Below, one piece after another: positions 17,001 to 24,271 of a stretch of DNA of 27,977 nucleotides. The position numbers were made by a program, and so were the translations under genes. The stretch's first letter is position 1. Each line of letters opens with the position of its first letter. Origin of the DNA: a virus; the IMG/VR virus record IMGVR_UViG_3300020595_000152, positions 1 to 27,977 of that record, one strand, 5' to 3'. The notes beneath the pieces are model-generated. The model saw only the letters and a program-made list of their open reading frames with translations. It ran no database searches and was not told the origin of the DNA.

Positions 17001-17616
17001 TCATATAGCTAGAACTTTGCCATACTATGATAAAATGCCAAAAGATTCTAGAGTCCCAGGATATGTTAGATTTGAATCTGGCTTCTTAGCATTACCATTT
17101 ACTTTTTATAGTTTTGTGGTTGGTGCATTAAACAAAATTACAGGTAATATGGCAGCTGGTGCTGTAAGAAATAAAACGGCTCATATAGCTGTAGCAATGA
17201 TACTTGGATATAGTATTACAAAATTCCGCACACCTGACTGGGCTTGGGAAAAAATGGATATAGAAGATAAAGTAATGAGATCTTTTGATATGTCAGGTAT
17301 AGCTGCACTACAAAGCGATATGCTTTATAGAACGCTATCAATGGCACATGAGTTTGGTTTTGATAGTGGTTTTCCAATACAGCCAAAATATAGCGGTGGA
17401 TACGATCCATTAGGTGCAGCAGTAAGTGTAGGTGGCGCACCAGCAGATTGGACATTGGAAATGATGCGATCAATAAAGCTTATGATTGAAGGTGATGTAG
17501 GAGATGGCGCAAAGAAATTTGTAAATATGCTTCCTCTTATAGAAACAGTAGCTACAGGTGATGTAATTAAAGACACGATGAAAGATATTGTAGGGCAATT
17601 ACCTAACAGGCCATAA
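14026..17616 (+). CDS. Large internal virion/ejection protein (T7 gp16 position, 1196 aa)
   Basis: This protein occupies the place of T7 gp16 (1318 aa) and is similar in length. Residues about 110-150 and 1040-1080 contain hydrophobic stretches (LPVTIATPYVAVNLS; FLALPFTFYSFVVGAL; IAVAMILGYS). The middle (about 460-600) is coiled-coil-like. I cannot find the N-terminal lytic transglycosylase ES-x-x motif that T7 gp16 has, so peptidoglycan cutting during entry must come from another protein or from a fold I do not recognise. Like its neighbour it is AT-rich. It is the last gene of the ejection unit. Confidence 0.78.
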   Translation: MADIEIPLAPVYSQTQGKPRDITKTSYGQAFNAQSRRLFSAPLQQLKFYTSDTPYDPDSNDRIETYIENNDLYSQDAQYLRAYGIGSEENFLSALDYISRKNRDKESMNNASTLTAFVSDPLLPVTIATPYVAVNLSRATGYALYKGGLKGSLKQVARANALLTGKRYTGKELSKIAALDAAVTSGAYNITTAFTDIGVNPDEVDDIMFAASLSTMADTAISSAFGYGLGKYIERPRNGKVRVRNYSTKYKQFLNSVNSRPTKDGTPLSYTGKWFNESWFGKMIPSPLKATVTDKDIPDKYTEEMLLLGGSNGLPLVANQMGKSVGNSVFINAGRRQGEWYKAMEVVDNGYREVSPRGKPEVLNVNLAGPIESVRKRIGMSAFPPSEWQSHIGQLIMDDVPYDKVSPQEAQAMQAVRGYFEPFGKELEEIGLINKRDVFEESYNKDLGRAFEVISVTNKIIDQNKRWMSSEIDAMQAIIDKQKVIQRSIIAQESNRGLTSKQVKLKADVQDTITKYQDQIDNFNKQFDTINNAKSIEELQLAHSKLNLTKKMEKGLVDLNTAIKEIRAKIDNAAEVIKFNDKKTAKTKYDLPRIFNRKKIHKDRDGFRNALIEAYKKDPTVISKDANGFYIMQKLATDPDSLYRRAEETIENIMEETEEDAIDAIFTGYGRSGPLVSRRLSIPNKDIKNYLVTDVKELMINYGARVAPKLEYHKANLNPDNGKLMTLEEKINRLRNDMKKDNVPPKKINKFIKNYVHTYDRVVGAALKRPDAWDTKIADSLRTATSWTFLGGSGVAAFGDAASIFMDHELNVLGRTVIGLMDDVKWGVGANELKLAGEALELKQGTTHLRLMESLSNNMFNKTVPDKLNNAFFVANGLGPVTVGMKILDSIVRGHTIIESSIRLTKNQASDFEKEFLARYNITPAMAKRISKMPYQRSKGGDLIQPNTEAWTDVEAVTEFRNALRSGVMNRVIMGGPEDKPITMDGVAYIPDHIARTLPYYDKMPKDSRVPGYVRFESGFLALPFTFYSFVVGALNKITGNMAAGAVRNKTAHIAVAMILGYSITKFRTPDWAWEKMDIEDKVMRSFDMSGIAALQSDMLYRTLSMAHEFGFDSGFPIQPKYSGGYDPLGAAVSVGGAPADWTLEMMRSIKLMIEGDVGDGAKKFVNMLPLIETVATGDVIKDTMKDIVGQLPNRP

Positions 17617-17683
17617 ATTGTGTAAATATTTTGTGCGTTGCGCTTCTGTGCAATCAATGGAAAAAAGAACACAGAGGTGACAC
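17617..17683 (+). other. Intergenic leader of the tail fibre gene
   Basis: Sixty-seven bases between the ejection protein and fibre. It starts TAAATTGTG (including the stop codon), as does the gap after terL at 3474-3482. AT-rich DNA gives way to GAGGTGA at 17674-17680, a strong ribosome binding site 3 nt before the fibre ATG. A promoter could lie here but no convincing -35/-10 pair is visible. Confidence 0.4.
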
Positions 17684-20600
17684 ATGACAATAAACATAGC
17701 TAACAATGACCCAAGAATAAACTACACGGCAACTGCTGGACAAACTGTGTTTACAGTTCCGTTTGAGTTCTTTGATAACACAGACATAAAAGTTTACATC
17801 GAGGGTACACTAAAGACAATTACTACGCATTATACAGTTTCTGGAGGAAATGGCTCTACAGGCACTGTAACTCTAACTGCTGGTGCTACGTTAAATGACG
17901 AGGTAACGCTTGTTAGGGACGTTCCTATGGAGCGTACAACCGATTTAACGTCTAGTTATAATGGTTCGTCTATAGATGCGCAGCTAGATCGCATTGTTGC
18001 CCAGATTGCTGACCTTGATGACAAGGCTTCACGCACGATACAAATTAATGACTATGAGTTGGCAAGTGGTTTACTCCTCCCTGCACTTGACAGCCGCAAA
18101 GGTAAGACTATCCAATTTAACACCAGCACTGGTGCTTTAGAGGTTGGCCCTACTGGCGCGGATTTAACAGCAATCGGATCAGTTACTTCCGAGATTGCTA
18201 CACTAGCTGGTATCAGCAGTAATATTACTACTGTTGCTGGCTCTAACGCACAGGTTGTTGCAGTTGGTAATGCTATGACTAGCATAACTGCAATCAATTC
18301 TGCGCTTACAAACATAAATACAGTAGCTGGTTCTATATCTAACATTAATACAGTTGGTGGATCTATATCTGATGTCAATGATGTAGCTGATTCTCTTGGT
18401 GAAATCTCTGCGGTACAAGCAAAACTAACAAATATAGATACAGTAGCTATTGCTTCTACAAATATAGGTACAGTTGCTGGATCTATATCACAAGTTAATA
18501 GCGTAGCTTCTAAGATTGCTGACGTTACTGGTGTTAATAGTAATATATCAGCAATAACTACAGCCAATGCTAATTCTACTAACATTAACTTAGTTGCTAA
18601 TAATGTAGATGATGTTAATGATGTTGGTAATGTAATTACTAAAGTAACTACTGTTGCTGACAACATTACAAATGTAAATTTAGTAGCACCTAACGCACAA
18701 TATTTATCAGATGTAGCTAACAATATTACAGCTATAAATGCTGTTGCACCTCTTGCAAGTGATTTAACTAATGTTACTGATAATTTAACTGCTATACAAA
18801 ATGCTGGAACAAATGCAACAAATGCTGCAAACTCTGCAACAAGCGCAGCAACAGATGCAACAGCAGCGCAAACAGCTAAGACTGCTGCTGAAACTGCATT
18901 AGATGAATTTACTGATATTTATTTAGGTAGCAAATCTGTTGCACCAACTGTTGATAATGATGGCAATGCGTTAGCAACAGGTAGTATTTATTGGAATACA
19001 GGAGTAGATCAGCTTTATATTTGGACAGGTTCTGCATGGGATGATGCTGCGTTTACTGCATCTGGTGCTGTTACATCGTTTAACACTAGAACTGGTGCTG
19101 TTACATTAAGCTCTGCTGACGTTACTAATGCATCTGGATTGCTTACAACTGGCGGTACAATGACAGGCAACTTGTCATTCGGTGACAACGATAAAGCCAT
19201 CTTCGGTGCTGGGTCTGACTTACAGATTTACCATGATGGGACAAATAGTTACATTAAAGATGCTGGTACTGGTGATTTATTAATACAAGCAACTGACCAA
19301 ATTAAGTTTAAGAAAGCTGACGGAAGTGAGTATCATGCTATATTTGCTGATGGTGGTTCAGTAGACCTTTATTATGCTGGTGTTGAGAAATTTAAAACAA
19401 GCGCCACAGGAATTGACGTTACTGGCACAGTGACTGCTGATGCAGGTTCTTGGTCAGCAGTTATCTCTGGTAATGCTATAACGTTTGACCGAAATGGTGA
19501 AAATAATATTATTGCTGATAGCGGCTCTTCTGCTAATTTAAATCTTACTGCTGGAAATAGAATATTCTATAGTGCGGATGATTATCAGTCTTTTAAAATA
19601 GGTAGCTCTCCAACAGAAAAACTTAGAATACGTTCAACAGGCATTGACGTTACTGGCACAGCCGTAACAGACGGCCTTACAGTTGCAGGTAATGTTTCAG
19701 TAGACGGCGGCACAATCAAGCTAGACGGAAACTATCCTGTTGGTACAGGCAACGTGGCGTTGGGTAATGCTGCGTTAGACAGTGGTTCTTTAAGTGGTGG
19801 TTATAACACAGCAATAGGGCAAGAAGCCTTAAGTTCAAACACTTCTGGTAGTGTAAATACAGCTATTGGTAATGGGGCTTTGTACCTAAACACAACAGGC
19901 GCAAACAATATTTCTGTAGGATCAAACTCTTTAGCTGATAACACTACTGGTGGTAGTAATGTGGCTGTTGGTAGAGATGCTTTAGGTAACAACACCACCG
20001 CATCCGACAACACTGCAGTTGGGTATCAAGCTGGGTATGCTAATACCACTGGTAGTGAAAATGTAGCTTTGGGTAGGTCTGCACTAGCTGCCAATACAAC
20101 CGCCTCTCATGGAACTGCCGTTGGTCGTGAGGCACTCAACTCTAACACTACGGGAGCAGAAAATTCTGCTTTTGGTTCGGGTGCTTTAGTCAATAACACT
20201 ACAGGCTCTAATAATGTGGGCTTGGGTCGTTATGCACTAGCTCTCAACACCACTGGATCAGAAAGCACTGCTGTTGGGTATCAAGCAGGGTATAATAATA
20301 CTTCTGGTCGAATAACTGCAATGGGTAGACATGCTGTTAGAAACAATACAACCGCTGTTGAGGTAACAGGTATTGGCTATCGTGCATTACGAGATAATAC
20401 TACAGGGCAATTTAATACATCTGTTGGTGGGGATGCACTTATGCAAAACACCACCGCAAGTAACAACACTGCCGTTGGGTATCAGGCTATGCTTGCGAAT
20501 ACTACTGGAACTGAAAGTGTAGGCATTGGTAGTAGGGCTTTGGCTTCACAAACCACAGGTAGAAACACGGCTGTAGGTTTTTCTGCTGGTCAAGATATTA

Positions 20601-21742
20601 CTACAGGCAGTAGCAACACAATGCTAGGACAAGAGGCTGGTGAAAACACTACTACAGGTGCTTCAAATGTAGCAGTCGGAACTCAAGCCCTTCGTGCAAA
20701 CTCCACCGCATCCTACAACACAGCAGTTGGTTATCAGGCTCTTTACAGCAATACTACTGGAATAAATAATGCGGCTTTTGGTGGAGAGACTTTAGTTACA
20801 AACACAACTGGCTCTTACAATACAGCCTATGGAAGCATTGCTTTAAGGTATAATACTACTGGTAGTTATAATACTGCCGTTGGTCGTGAGGCTCTTAATG
20901 CAAACACCACCGCATCCGACAACACAGCGGTTGGGTATAAGGCTGGGACTAAGGTGACTACTGCGACAGGCGGTGTTTATCTTGGTAGGTCTTCTGGACA
21001 GGAAAATTTAACAGGAAATAATAACACATTTGTTGGATATGGAGCAGGTGACAAAACAGTATCGGCTAGTAATACTTTTCTTGGATACGCATCTGGGTGG
21101 AAAGTAACATCTGGTGCAAAAAACACCTTTGTAGGTGCTTACAACGGCAACCAAGAAAGCCTAGACCTCCGCACCTCAAGCAACAACATCGTGCTGTCTG
21201 ATGGGGACGGTAATCCTAGGATGCGATTCAACTCAGAAGGTAGAGCGGTAATAGGCACTACTGACCCTGCAAGACATGGGCAAACGACTAAAGTATTGCT
21301 TTATAATGGCTCTACAACGTCAACTGATTTTGCTTTGCATGTAGGTAGAGTTGGTACAGGTTCAGAAAATCAGATATGTATTACTAATGGGTTCGGAAAA
21401 GTAGGGAGTGTTACAACAAGTGGAACATCTACAGCGTTTAACACCTCATCAGATCACCGCCTAAAAGAAAACGTGGATTACACATGGGATGCTACAACTA
21501 GACTAAAGCTACTCAAGCCAGCAAGGTTTAACTTTATTGTTGATCCAGACACTACAGTCGATGGTTTCTTGGCTCACGAAGCACAAGCAGTTGTACCAGA
21601 AGCAGTACATGGAACACATAACGAAGTCGATGATGATGGTAACGCAGTAATGCAAGGCATAGATCAGTCTAAACTTGTACCACTATTAGTAAAAACAATC
21701 CAAGAGCTAGAGGCTCGTATTACAGCTTTAGAAGGAGCATAA
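17684..21742 (+). CDS. Tail fibre with T7-type anchor, YadA-like repeats and S74 chaperone
   Basis: This is a 1352-residue adhesin. Residues 1-145 match the T7 gp17 N-terminal tail-attachment domain (NYTATAGQTVFTVPFEFFD; LVRDVPMERTTDLTSSY). Residues about 160-375 are degenerate I-N-TVA-SI repeats, then an Ala/Thr-rich coiled coil. Residues about 480-690 contain collar-like modules with STGIDVTGT. Residues 690-1154 are about 28 repeats of NTAVG-x-AL-x-NTTG-x. The C-terminus has SSDHRLKENV (S1256, D1257, R1259, K1261, E1262), the peptidase S74 autocleaving intramolecular chaperone, ending in a coiled coil LLVKTIQELEARITALE. The chaperone assembles the trimer and is then released by self-cleavage before S1256 by analogy with endosialidase K1F. 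It probably decides host binding. Confidence 0.95.
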   Translation: MTINIANNDPRINYTATAGQTVFTVPFEFFDNTDIKVYIEGTLKTITTHYTVSGGNGSTGTVTLTAGATLNDEVTLVRDVPMERTTDLTSSYNGSSIDAQLDRIVAQIADLDDKASRTIQINDYELASGLLLPALDSRKGKTIQFNTSTGALEVGPTGADLTAIGSVTSEIATLAGISSNITTVAGSNAQVVAVGNAMTSITAINSALTNINTVAGSISNINTVGGSISDVNDVADSLGEISAVQAKLTNIDTVAIASTNIGTVAGSISQVNSVASKIADVTGVNSNISAITTANANSTNINLVANNVDDVNDVGNVITKVTTVADNITNVNLVAPNAQYLSDVANNITAINAVAPLASDLTNVTDNLTAIQNAGTNATNAANSATSAATDATAAQTAKTAAETALDEFTDIYLGSKSVAPTVDNDGNALATGSIYWNTGVDQLYIWTGSAWDDAAFTASGAVTSFNTRTGAVTLSSADVTNASGLLTTGGTMTGNLSFGDNDKAIFGAGSDLQIYHDGTNSYIKDAGTGDLLIQATDQIKFKKADGSEYHAIFADGGSVDLYYAGVEKFKTSATGIDVTGTVTADAGSWSAVISGNAITFDRNGENNIIADSGSSANLNLTAGNRIFYSADDYQSFKIGSSPTEKLRIRSTGIDVTGTAVTDGLTVAGNVSVDGGTIKLDGNYPVGTGNVALGNAALDSGSLSGGYNTAIGQEALSSNTSGSVNTAIGNGALYLNTTGANNISVGSNSLADNTTGGSNVAVGRDALGNNTTASDNTAVGYQAGYANTTGSENVALGRSALAANTTASHGTAVGREALNSNTTGAENSAFGSGALVNNTTGSNNVGLGRYALALNTTGSESTAVGYQAGYNNTSGRITAMGRHAVRNNTTAVEVTGIGYRALRDNTTGQFNTSVGGDALMQNTTASNNTAVGYQAMLANTTGTESVGIGSRALASQTTGRNTAVGFSAGQDITTGSSNTMLGQEAGENTTTGASNVAVGTQALRANSTASYNTAVGYQALYSNTTGINNAAFGGETLVTNTTGSYNTAYGSIALRYNTTGSYNTAVGREALNANTTASDNTAVGYKAGTKVTTATGGVYLGRSSGQENLTGNNNTFVGYGAGDKTVSASNTFLGYASGWKVTSGAKNTFVGAYNGNQESLDLRTSSNNIVLSDGDGNPRMRFNSEGRAVIGTTDPARHGQTTKVLLYNGSTTSTDFALHVGRVGTGSENQICITNGFGKVGSVTTSGTSTAFNTSSDHRLKENVDYTWDATTRLKLLKPARFNFIVDPDTTVDGFLAHEAQAVVPEAVHGTHNEVDDDGNAVMQGIDQSKLVPLLVKTIQELEARITALEGA
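18163..18810 (+). repeat. Degenerate hydrophobic repeats in the fibre shaft
   Basis: Codes for a run of about 18-23-residue units with the core TNINTVAGSIS-V or close variants; at DNA level ACAGTAGCTGGTTCTATATC and ACAGTTGGTGGATCTATATC recur. This is a trimeric shaft-like repeat seen in several phage fibres. The mirror strand also has a long ORF over it (18052-18723), a by-product of the repeat composition. Confidence 0.75.
19751..21147 (+). repeat. About 28 tandem YadA-head-like repeats in the fibre
   Basis: Units of 16-17 codons (48-51 nt) with consensus NTAVG-x-x-AL-x-NTTG-S. Several units are nearly identical in DNA as well: ACACCACCGCATCCGACAAC recurs near 19993 and 20904, and ACTGCCGTTGGTCGTGAGGC near 20117 and 20875. 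The spacing and G-x-x-AL pattern fit the left-handed beta-roll of trimeric autotransporter heads. Confidence 0.9.
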
Positions 21743-21745
21743 CCC

Positions 21746-21991
21746 ATGGATGACTTAACAGCAGAACAAATCGCACAGAACTACTCAGCAATGGGTGACT
21801 CAGTTGCACTTATCAATGACGTGATAGCAGGTAATGCTATGGCAGATGATGATGCAGAAGATCGACAAGACTGTGTGGATCGTAACGTAGCACACCTAGA
21901 ACTAATGGTTGCTAAAGATTACTGGACATCAGAAGATATGACTGCGGTAAACGCCGCTATCACAGCAGGGAACGGATACACCGCTTCCTAA
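21746..21991 (+). CDS. Small acidic phage protein after the fibre gene (81 aa)
   Basis: Starts MDDLTAEQIAQNYSAMGDSV, and contains ADDDAEDRQDCVDRNVAHLE then AKDYWTSEDMTAVNAAITAG. It is acidic and helical with one Cys and no membrane segment. The DRQDCVDRNVAHLE--VAKDYWT block looks conserved among marine phages as I recall it, and the gene follows the tail fibre, so a fibre-assembly role is possible but unsupported. AAGGAGC lies about 9 nt before the ATG. Confidence 0.75.
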   Translation: MDDLTAEQIAQNYSAMGDSVALINDVIAGNAMADDDAEDRQDCVDRNVAHLELMVAKDYWTSEDMTAVNAAITAGNGYTAS

Positions 21992-22016
21992 ATTAACTTA
22001 ACCAAAGGAGACTACG

Positions 22017-22232
22017 ATGAGTAAAAAAGAAAAGAACCTCATTACAGTCAACGACATAGAATATAATGTTGATGACTTTACTGATGAGCAAAAGGTTATG
22101 TTAAATCATATAAATGATTTGGCTAGAAAATTAGACAACGCTACTTTTAATTTAGATCAATTAAATGTAGGTCGAGAAGCTTTTGTAAATCGTTTAATAG
22201 CATCGCTTGAAACTGAGGAATCTAATGAGTAA
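22017..22232 (+). CDS. DUF6447-like protein (71 aa)
   Basis: The short product has LITVNDIEYNVDDFTDEQKV followed by a helix (LNHINDLARKLDNATFNLDQ) and a Glu-rich end. The 'T-ng-eY---dls-e-k-----i---d-ei-rl' layout matches the DUF6447 family of small phage proteins. It is soluble and probably a hairpin plus coiled coil. AAAGGAG (22004-22010) lies 6 nt before the start. Function unknown. The 3' end overlaps the next gene by 8 nt. Confidence 0.8.
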   Translation: MSKKEKNLITVNDIEYNVDDFTDEQKVMLNHINDLARKLDNATFNLDQLNVGREAFVNRLIASLETEESNE

Positions 22233-22419
22233 CAAAAGAACTATATCTTCTGCGCATGACAGGCTTGATACGCTAGAAAAGCAAGTGGTTGCAATTAAAA
22301 CAGAAGTTAAGATACAATTTAAAGATCTATTTGGTCGAGTTAAACGTATGGAAAGCATTATGATTGCAGCAACAGGCGCGATATTAACCTTACTCGTTGC
22401 GGTACTAATGAAAATGTAA
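22225..22419 (+). CDS. Tail-anchored coiled-coil protein, XhlA-like (64 aa)
   Basis: The ATG at 22225 is preceded by GAGGAA and chosen over an in-frame start at 22207 that has no site. Residues 8-42 form a charged heptad-like helix (HDRLDTLEKQVVAIKTEVKI), then SIMIAATGAILTLLVAVLMKM, a single C-terminal membrane helix. This is the plan of haemolysin XhlA-like proteins and of some holin accessory proteins. It is the first membrane protein of the envelope cluster. A role in holin control or in membrane attachment is plausible but unproven. Confidence 0.7.
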   Translation: MSNKRTISSAHDRLDTLEKQVVAIKTEVKIQFKDLFGRVKRMESIMIAATGAILTLLVAVLMKM

Positions 22420-22420
22420 C

Positions 22421-22975
22421 ATGTTACGAACAATATTAATTGGTTTGTTTATCTTAATCGGCAGCAGTCTTGCTGCTGATGACACAATTTACACTGATAC
22501 TAACAGCACAATAACCTCTGATGGTTCGATGGATACTACTATCAATAGTCCACCACCCTCTGCTATTTCCCCACAGATCAGCGCAAGTAACTCTGACTTA
22601 TGTACTGTCGGTGTTGCTGGTGCAGTACAAACACAGATACTTGGTATCTCTGCTGGTCGTACTGTTAGAGATATGAACTGCGAAAAATTAAAGAACGCCA
22701 AAACCATGTACGATATGGGTATGAAAGTTGCAGCTGTATCTGTGATGTGCCAAGACGAAAGAGTGTTTGAAGCCATGCTCAATGCTGGTACGCCCTGTCC
22801 CAAGGATGGGTTGGTAGGCGATAAAGCTAGGCTAGCATGGGAGATGGAAGCAGTTAAGGAAGAGATCGAGCGTGATCAGAACAATGTAATCAAGAGAGTC
22901 TTTGATAAAAATGGTGAAACAAAAATTGGTTTGGGTGTTATCTTTAGCACTCTTGCCTTCTTACTTGCACTCTGA
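22421..22975 (+). CDS. Exported protein 1: signal peptide, four Cys, C-terminal membrane helix (184 aa)
   Basis: The N-terminus MLRTILIGLFILIGSSLA is a clear signal peptide (cleavage expected before ADDTIY). The mature part has a Thr/Ser-rich stretch, a SPPPSAISP linker, SDLCTVGVAGAVQTQILG, VRDMNCEKLK, VMCQDERVF and GTPCPKDG: four cysteines, so two disulfides possible. A charged helix (about 130-160) leads to KIGLGVIFSTLAFLLAL, a terminal membrane segment. This would leave the body in the periplasm, anchored in the inner membrane. The SPPPSAISP---SDLCTVG block recurs in marine phage genomes as I recall it; no function is known to me. Its last 65 nt overlap the next gene. Confidence 0.85.
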   Translation: MLRTILIGLFILIGSSLAADDTIYTDTNSTITSDGSMDTTINSPPPSAISPQISASNSDLCTVGVAGAVQTQILGISAGRTVRDMNCEKLKNAKTMYDMGMKVAAVSVMCQDERVFEAMLNAGTPCPKDGLVGDKARLAWEMEAVKEEIERDQNNVIKRVFDKNGETKIGLGVIFSTLAFLLAL

Positions 22976-23774
22976 TCCCTATAGTTATGGGGCTACAGGA
23001 AACGCAGCATCTAGCTCTCTTAGCTGGGGAATGGCTGGTGTTTTGCCTGACGTTACTGGCATAGATATAAATGGTTTGATCTATAGGTACACCACAGTAA
23101 AGAACACTGAAGATGATATGCTGGTACACGTTGGTAATAAGAACGCGAATGGCAACGGTTATATATTTAGAGAGACAGATGATTGGTCTGGTGTGCCAAG
23201 CAATACAATCGTTAAGTCTTTTAATCTTAGCAACATACCAGCAACAAACTGGGGTACAGGATCTATTGAAGTAGAGGGAAAAGGCAGCGTTAAAGATGCT
23301 GTTGTTATTTACAACTACAGAATAGATAGATGCTTTGACCCACAGTCTGACCCTACTTGTGCTGGATATGTAAAGCCTATGCCTGTGTTACCAGAGGTAG
23401 TGGTTTATGATGCGCTAGAGGATGATGCTGTTGTTGAAACATTAGAAGCTGATGAGTTTCAGTATGATGAAGATGGTAATCTAATTCTTAGTGAAGAAGA
23501 GGAAGAAGAAGAAACTAAAATTGAGATGGGGCTAACTGCATCTGCCAATGCGCTGACCCTATTCAAGACACAAGGACAAGATGATATTATTATGGCTATT
23601 AATCAACAGACTAATATAGCTATGTACTACAATGCATCTATCAATGGTGGCGTTTATGCTGACGCTGCTGGTCTTGCTGATTCAGAAATACTTGATAACA
23701 AGAAAGCCTTGCGTAATAACTTAGCACAACAAATACTGCATGAACAAATGGTTGATATGCAATACAACAAATGA
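22911..23774 (+). CDS. Exported protein 2: signal peptide, acidic linker, two Cys (287 aa)
   Basis: The ATG at 22911 gives MVKQKLVWVLSLALLPSYLHS as signal peptide, then DPYSYG. The first domain (to about 150) contains INGLIYRYTTVKN and GNGYIFRETDDWSG, beta-rich; a Cys pair follows in RIDRCFDPQSDPTCAGY. Residues about 175-220 are very acidic (EEEEEEE near 201-207). The C-terminal 60 residues are helical (LAQQILHEQMVDMQY). An in-frame TTG at 22902 is a possible alternative start. The INGLIYRYTTVKN...DDWSG pattern looks like a family common in marine phages. Secreted or periplasmic; role unknown. Confidence 0.85.
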   Translation: MVKQKLVWVLSLALLPSYLHSDPYSYGATGNAASSSLSWGMAGVLPDVTGIDINGLIYRYTTVKNTEDDMLVHVGNKNANGNGYIFRETDDWSGVPSNTIVKSFNLSNIPATNWGTGSIEVEGKGSVKDAVVIYNYRIDRCFDPQSDPTCAGYVKPMPVLPEVVVYDALEDDAVVETLEADEFQYDEDGNLILSEEEEEEETKIEMGLTASANALTLFKTQGQDDIIMAINQQTNIAMYYNASINGGVYADAAGLADSEILDNKKALRNNLAQQILHEQMVDMQYNK

Positions 23775-23776
23775 GG
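23773..23776 (+). promoter_or_regulatory. Ribosome binding site deciding the start at 23783
   Basis: GAGG at 23773-23776 lies 6 nt before the ATG at 23783. The alternative ATG at 23771, overlapping the upstream TGA, would place this site inside the coding region. Confidence 0.5.
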
Positions 23777-23782
23777 TTTAAT

Positions 23783-24271
23783 ATGAAATATTCTTTGGCA
23801 ATACTTTCACTCTGTGCATTACCAGCATACGCTGATGTAGATATAACAGGTAACGTGGAAGCTAAGTGTGTAATACAGACAACTAAGAGTGGTGTGTATG
23901 GCAATCCAATAGCTAGCAAGTTAAGCACTACCCCTGCTGATGGTGGTGTCTTACCTGTTATTAGGTTTGATGTAGCTCTTGCTAATTACTACACAGCAAA
24001 CATAACACATCCAACATCATTCAGTTCTTCACCAGCACTATCTGATACAGTCGCATGGACAGGCAGCACTAGTGTCACGCAAACAAGTGACGCTGGTATG
24101 TCAGGGTATGATGCAGCCAAAGTTGTATACGATAATACTACTGTGTTTGATCTAACTGTTGCAGGATCTACTTGGTTTAGCACAGCATCAAGTGCCACCT
24201 ATGCAGCATCAAAGCCTTTTGTTGGTGGAGTATACACTGCAATAGTACAGGCTAGTTGTGTTGCAAAATAA
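23783..24271 (+). CDS. Exported protein 3: pilin/spore-coat-U-like beta protein (162 aa)
   Basis: MKYSLAILSLCALPAYA is a signal peptide ending in an AxA site, followed by DVDITGNVEAKCVIQ. The mature chain is beta-rich (Thr, Ser, Val, Gly) with exactly two cysteines, at the start (AKCVI) and at the very end (QASCVAK). An early Cys after 'ITGNVEAKC' and a final beta strand YTAIVQASC are reminiscent of pilin subunits of chaperone-usher systems or SCPU-type proteins, but here the disulfide would link the two ends. This is a similarity of pattern, not a proven family. Confidence 0.8.
   Translation: MKYSLAILSLCALPAYADVDITGNVEAKCVIQTTKSGVYGNPIASKLSTTPADGGVLPVIRFDVALANYYTANITHPTSFSSSPALSDTVAWTGSTSVTQTSDAGMSGYDAAKVVYDNTTVFDLTVAGSTWFSTASSATYAASKPFVGGVYTAIVQASCVAK

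Noticed and set aside
18052-18723. 223-codon open frame on the - strand inside the fibre gene
   Set aside because: It mirrors the repetitive Thr/Val/Ile/Asn codons of the fibre shaft, has no ribosome binding site and is opposite a certain gene.
19751-21147. Regular repeats that could be mistaken for a CRISPR array
   Set aside because: Units are 48-51 nt, in frame, vary by codon and encode a continuous beta-roll; there are no constant repeats with unrelated spacers.
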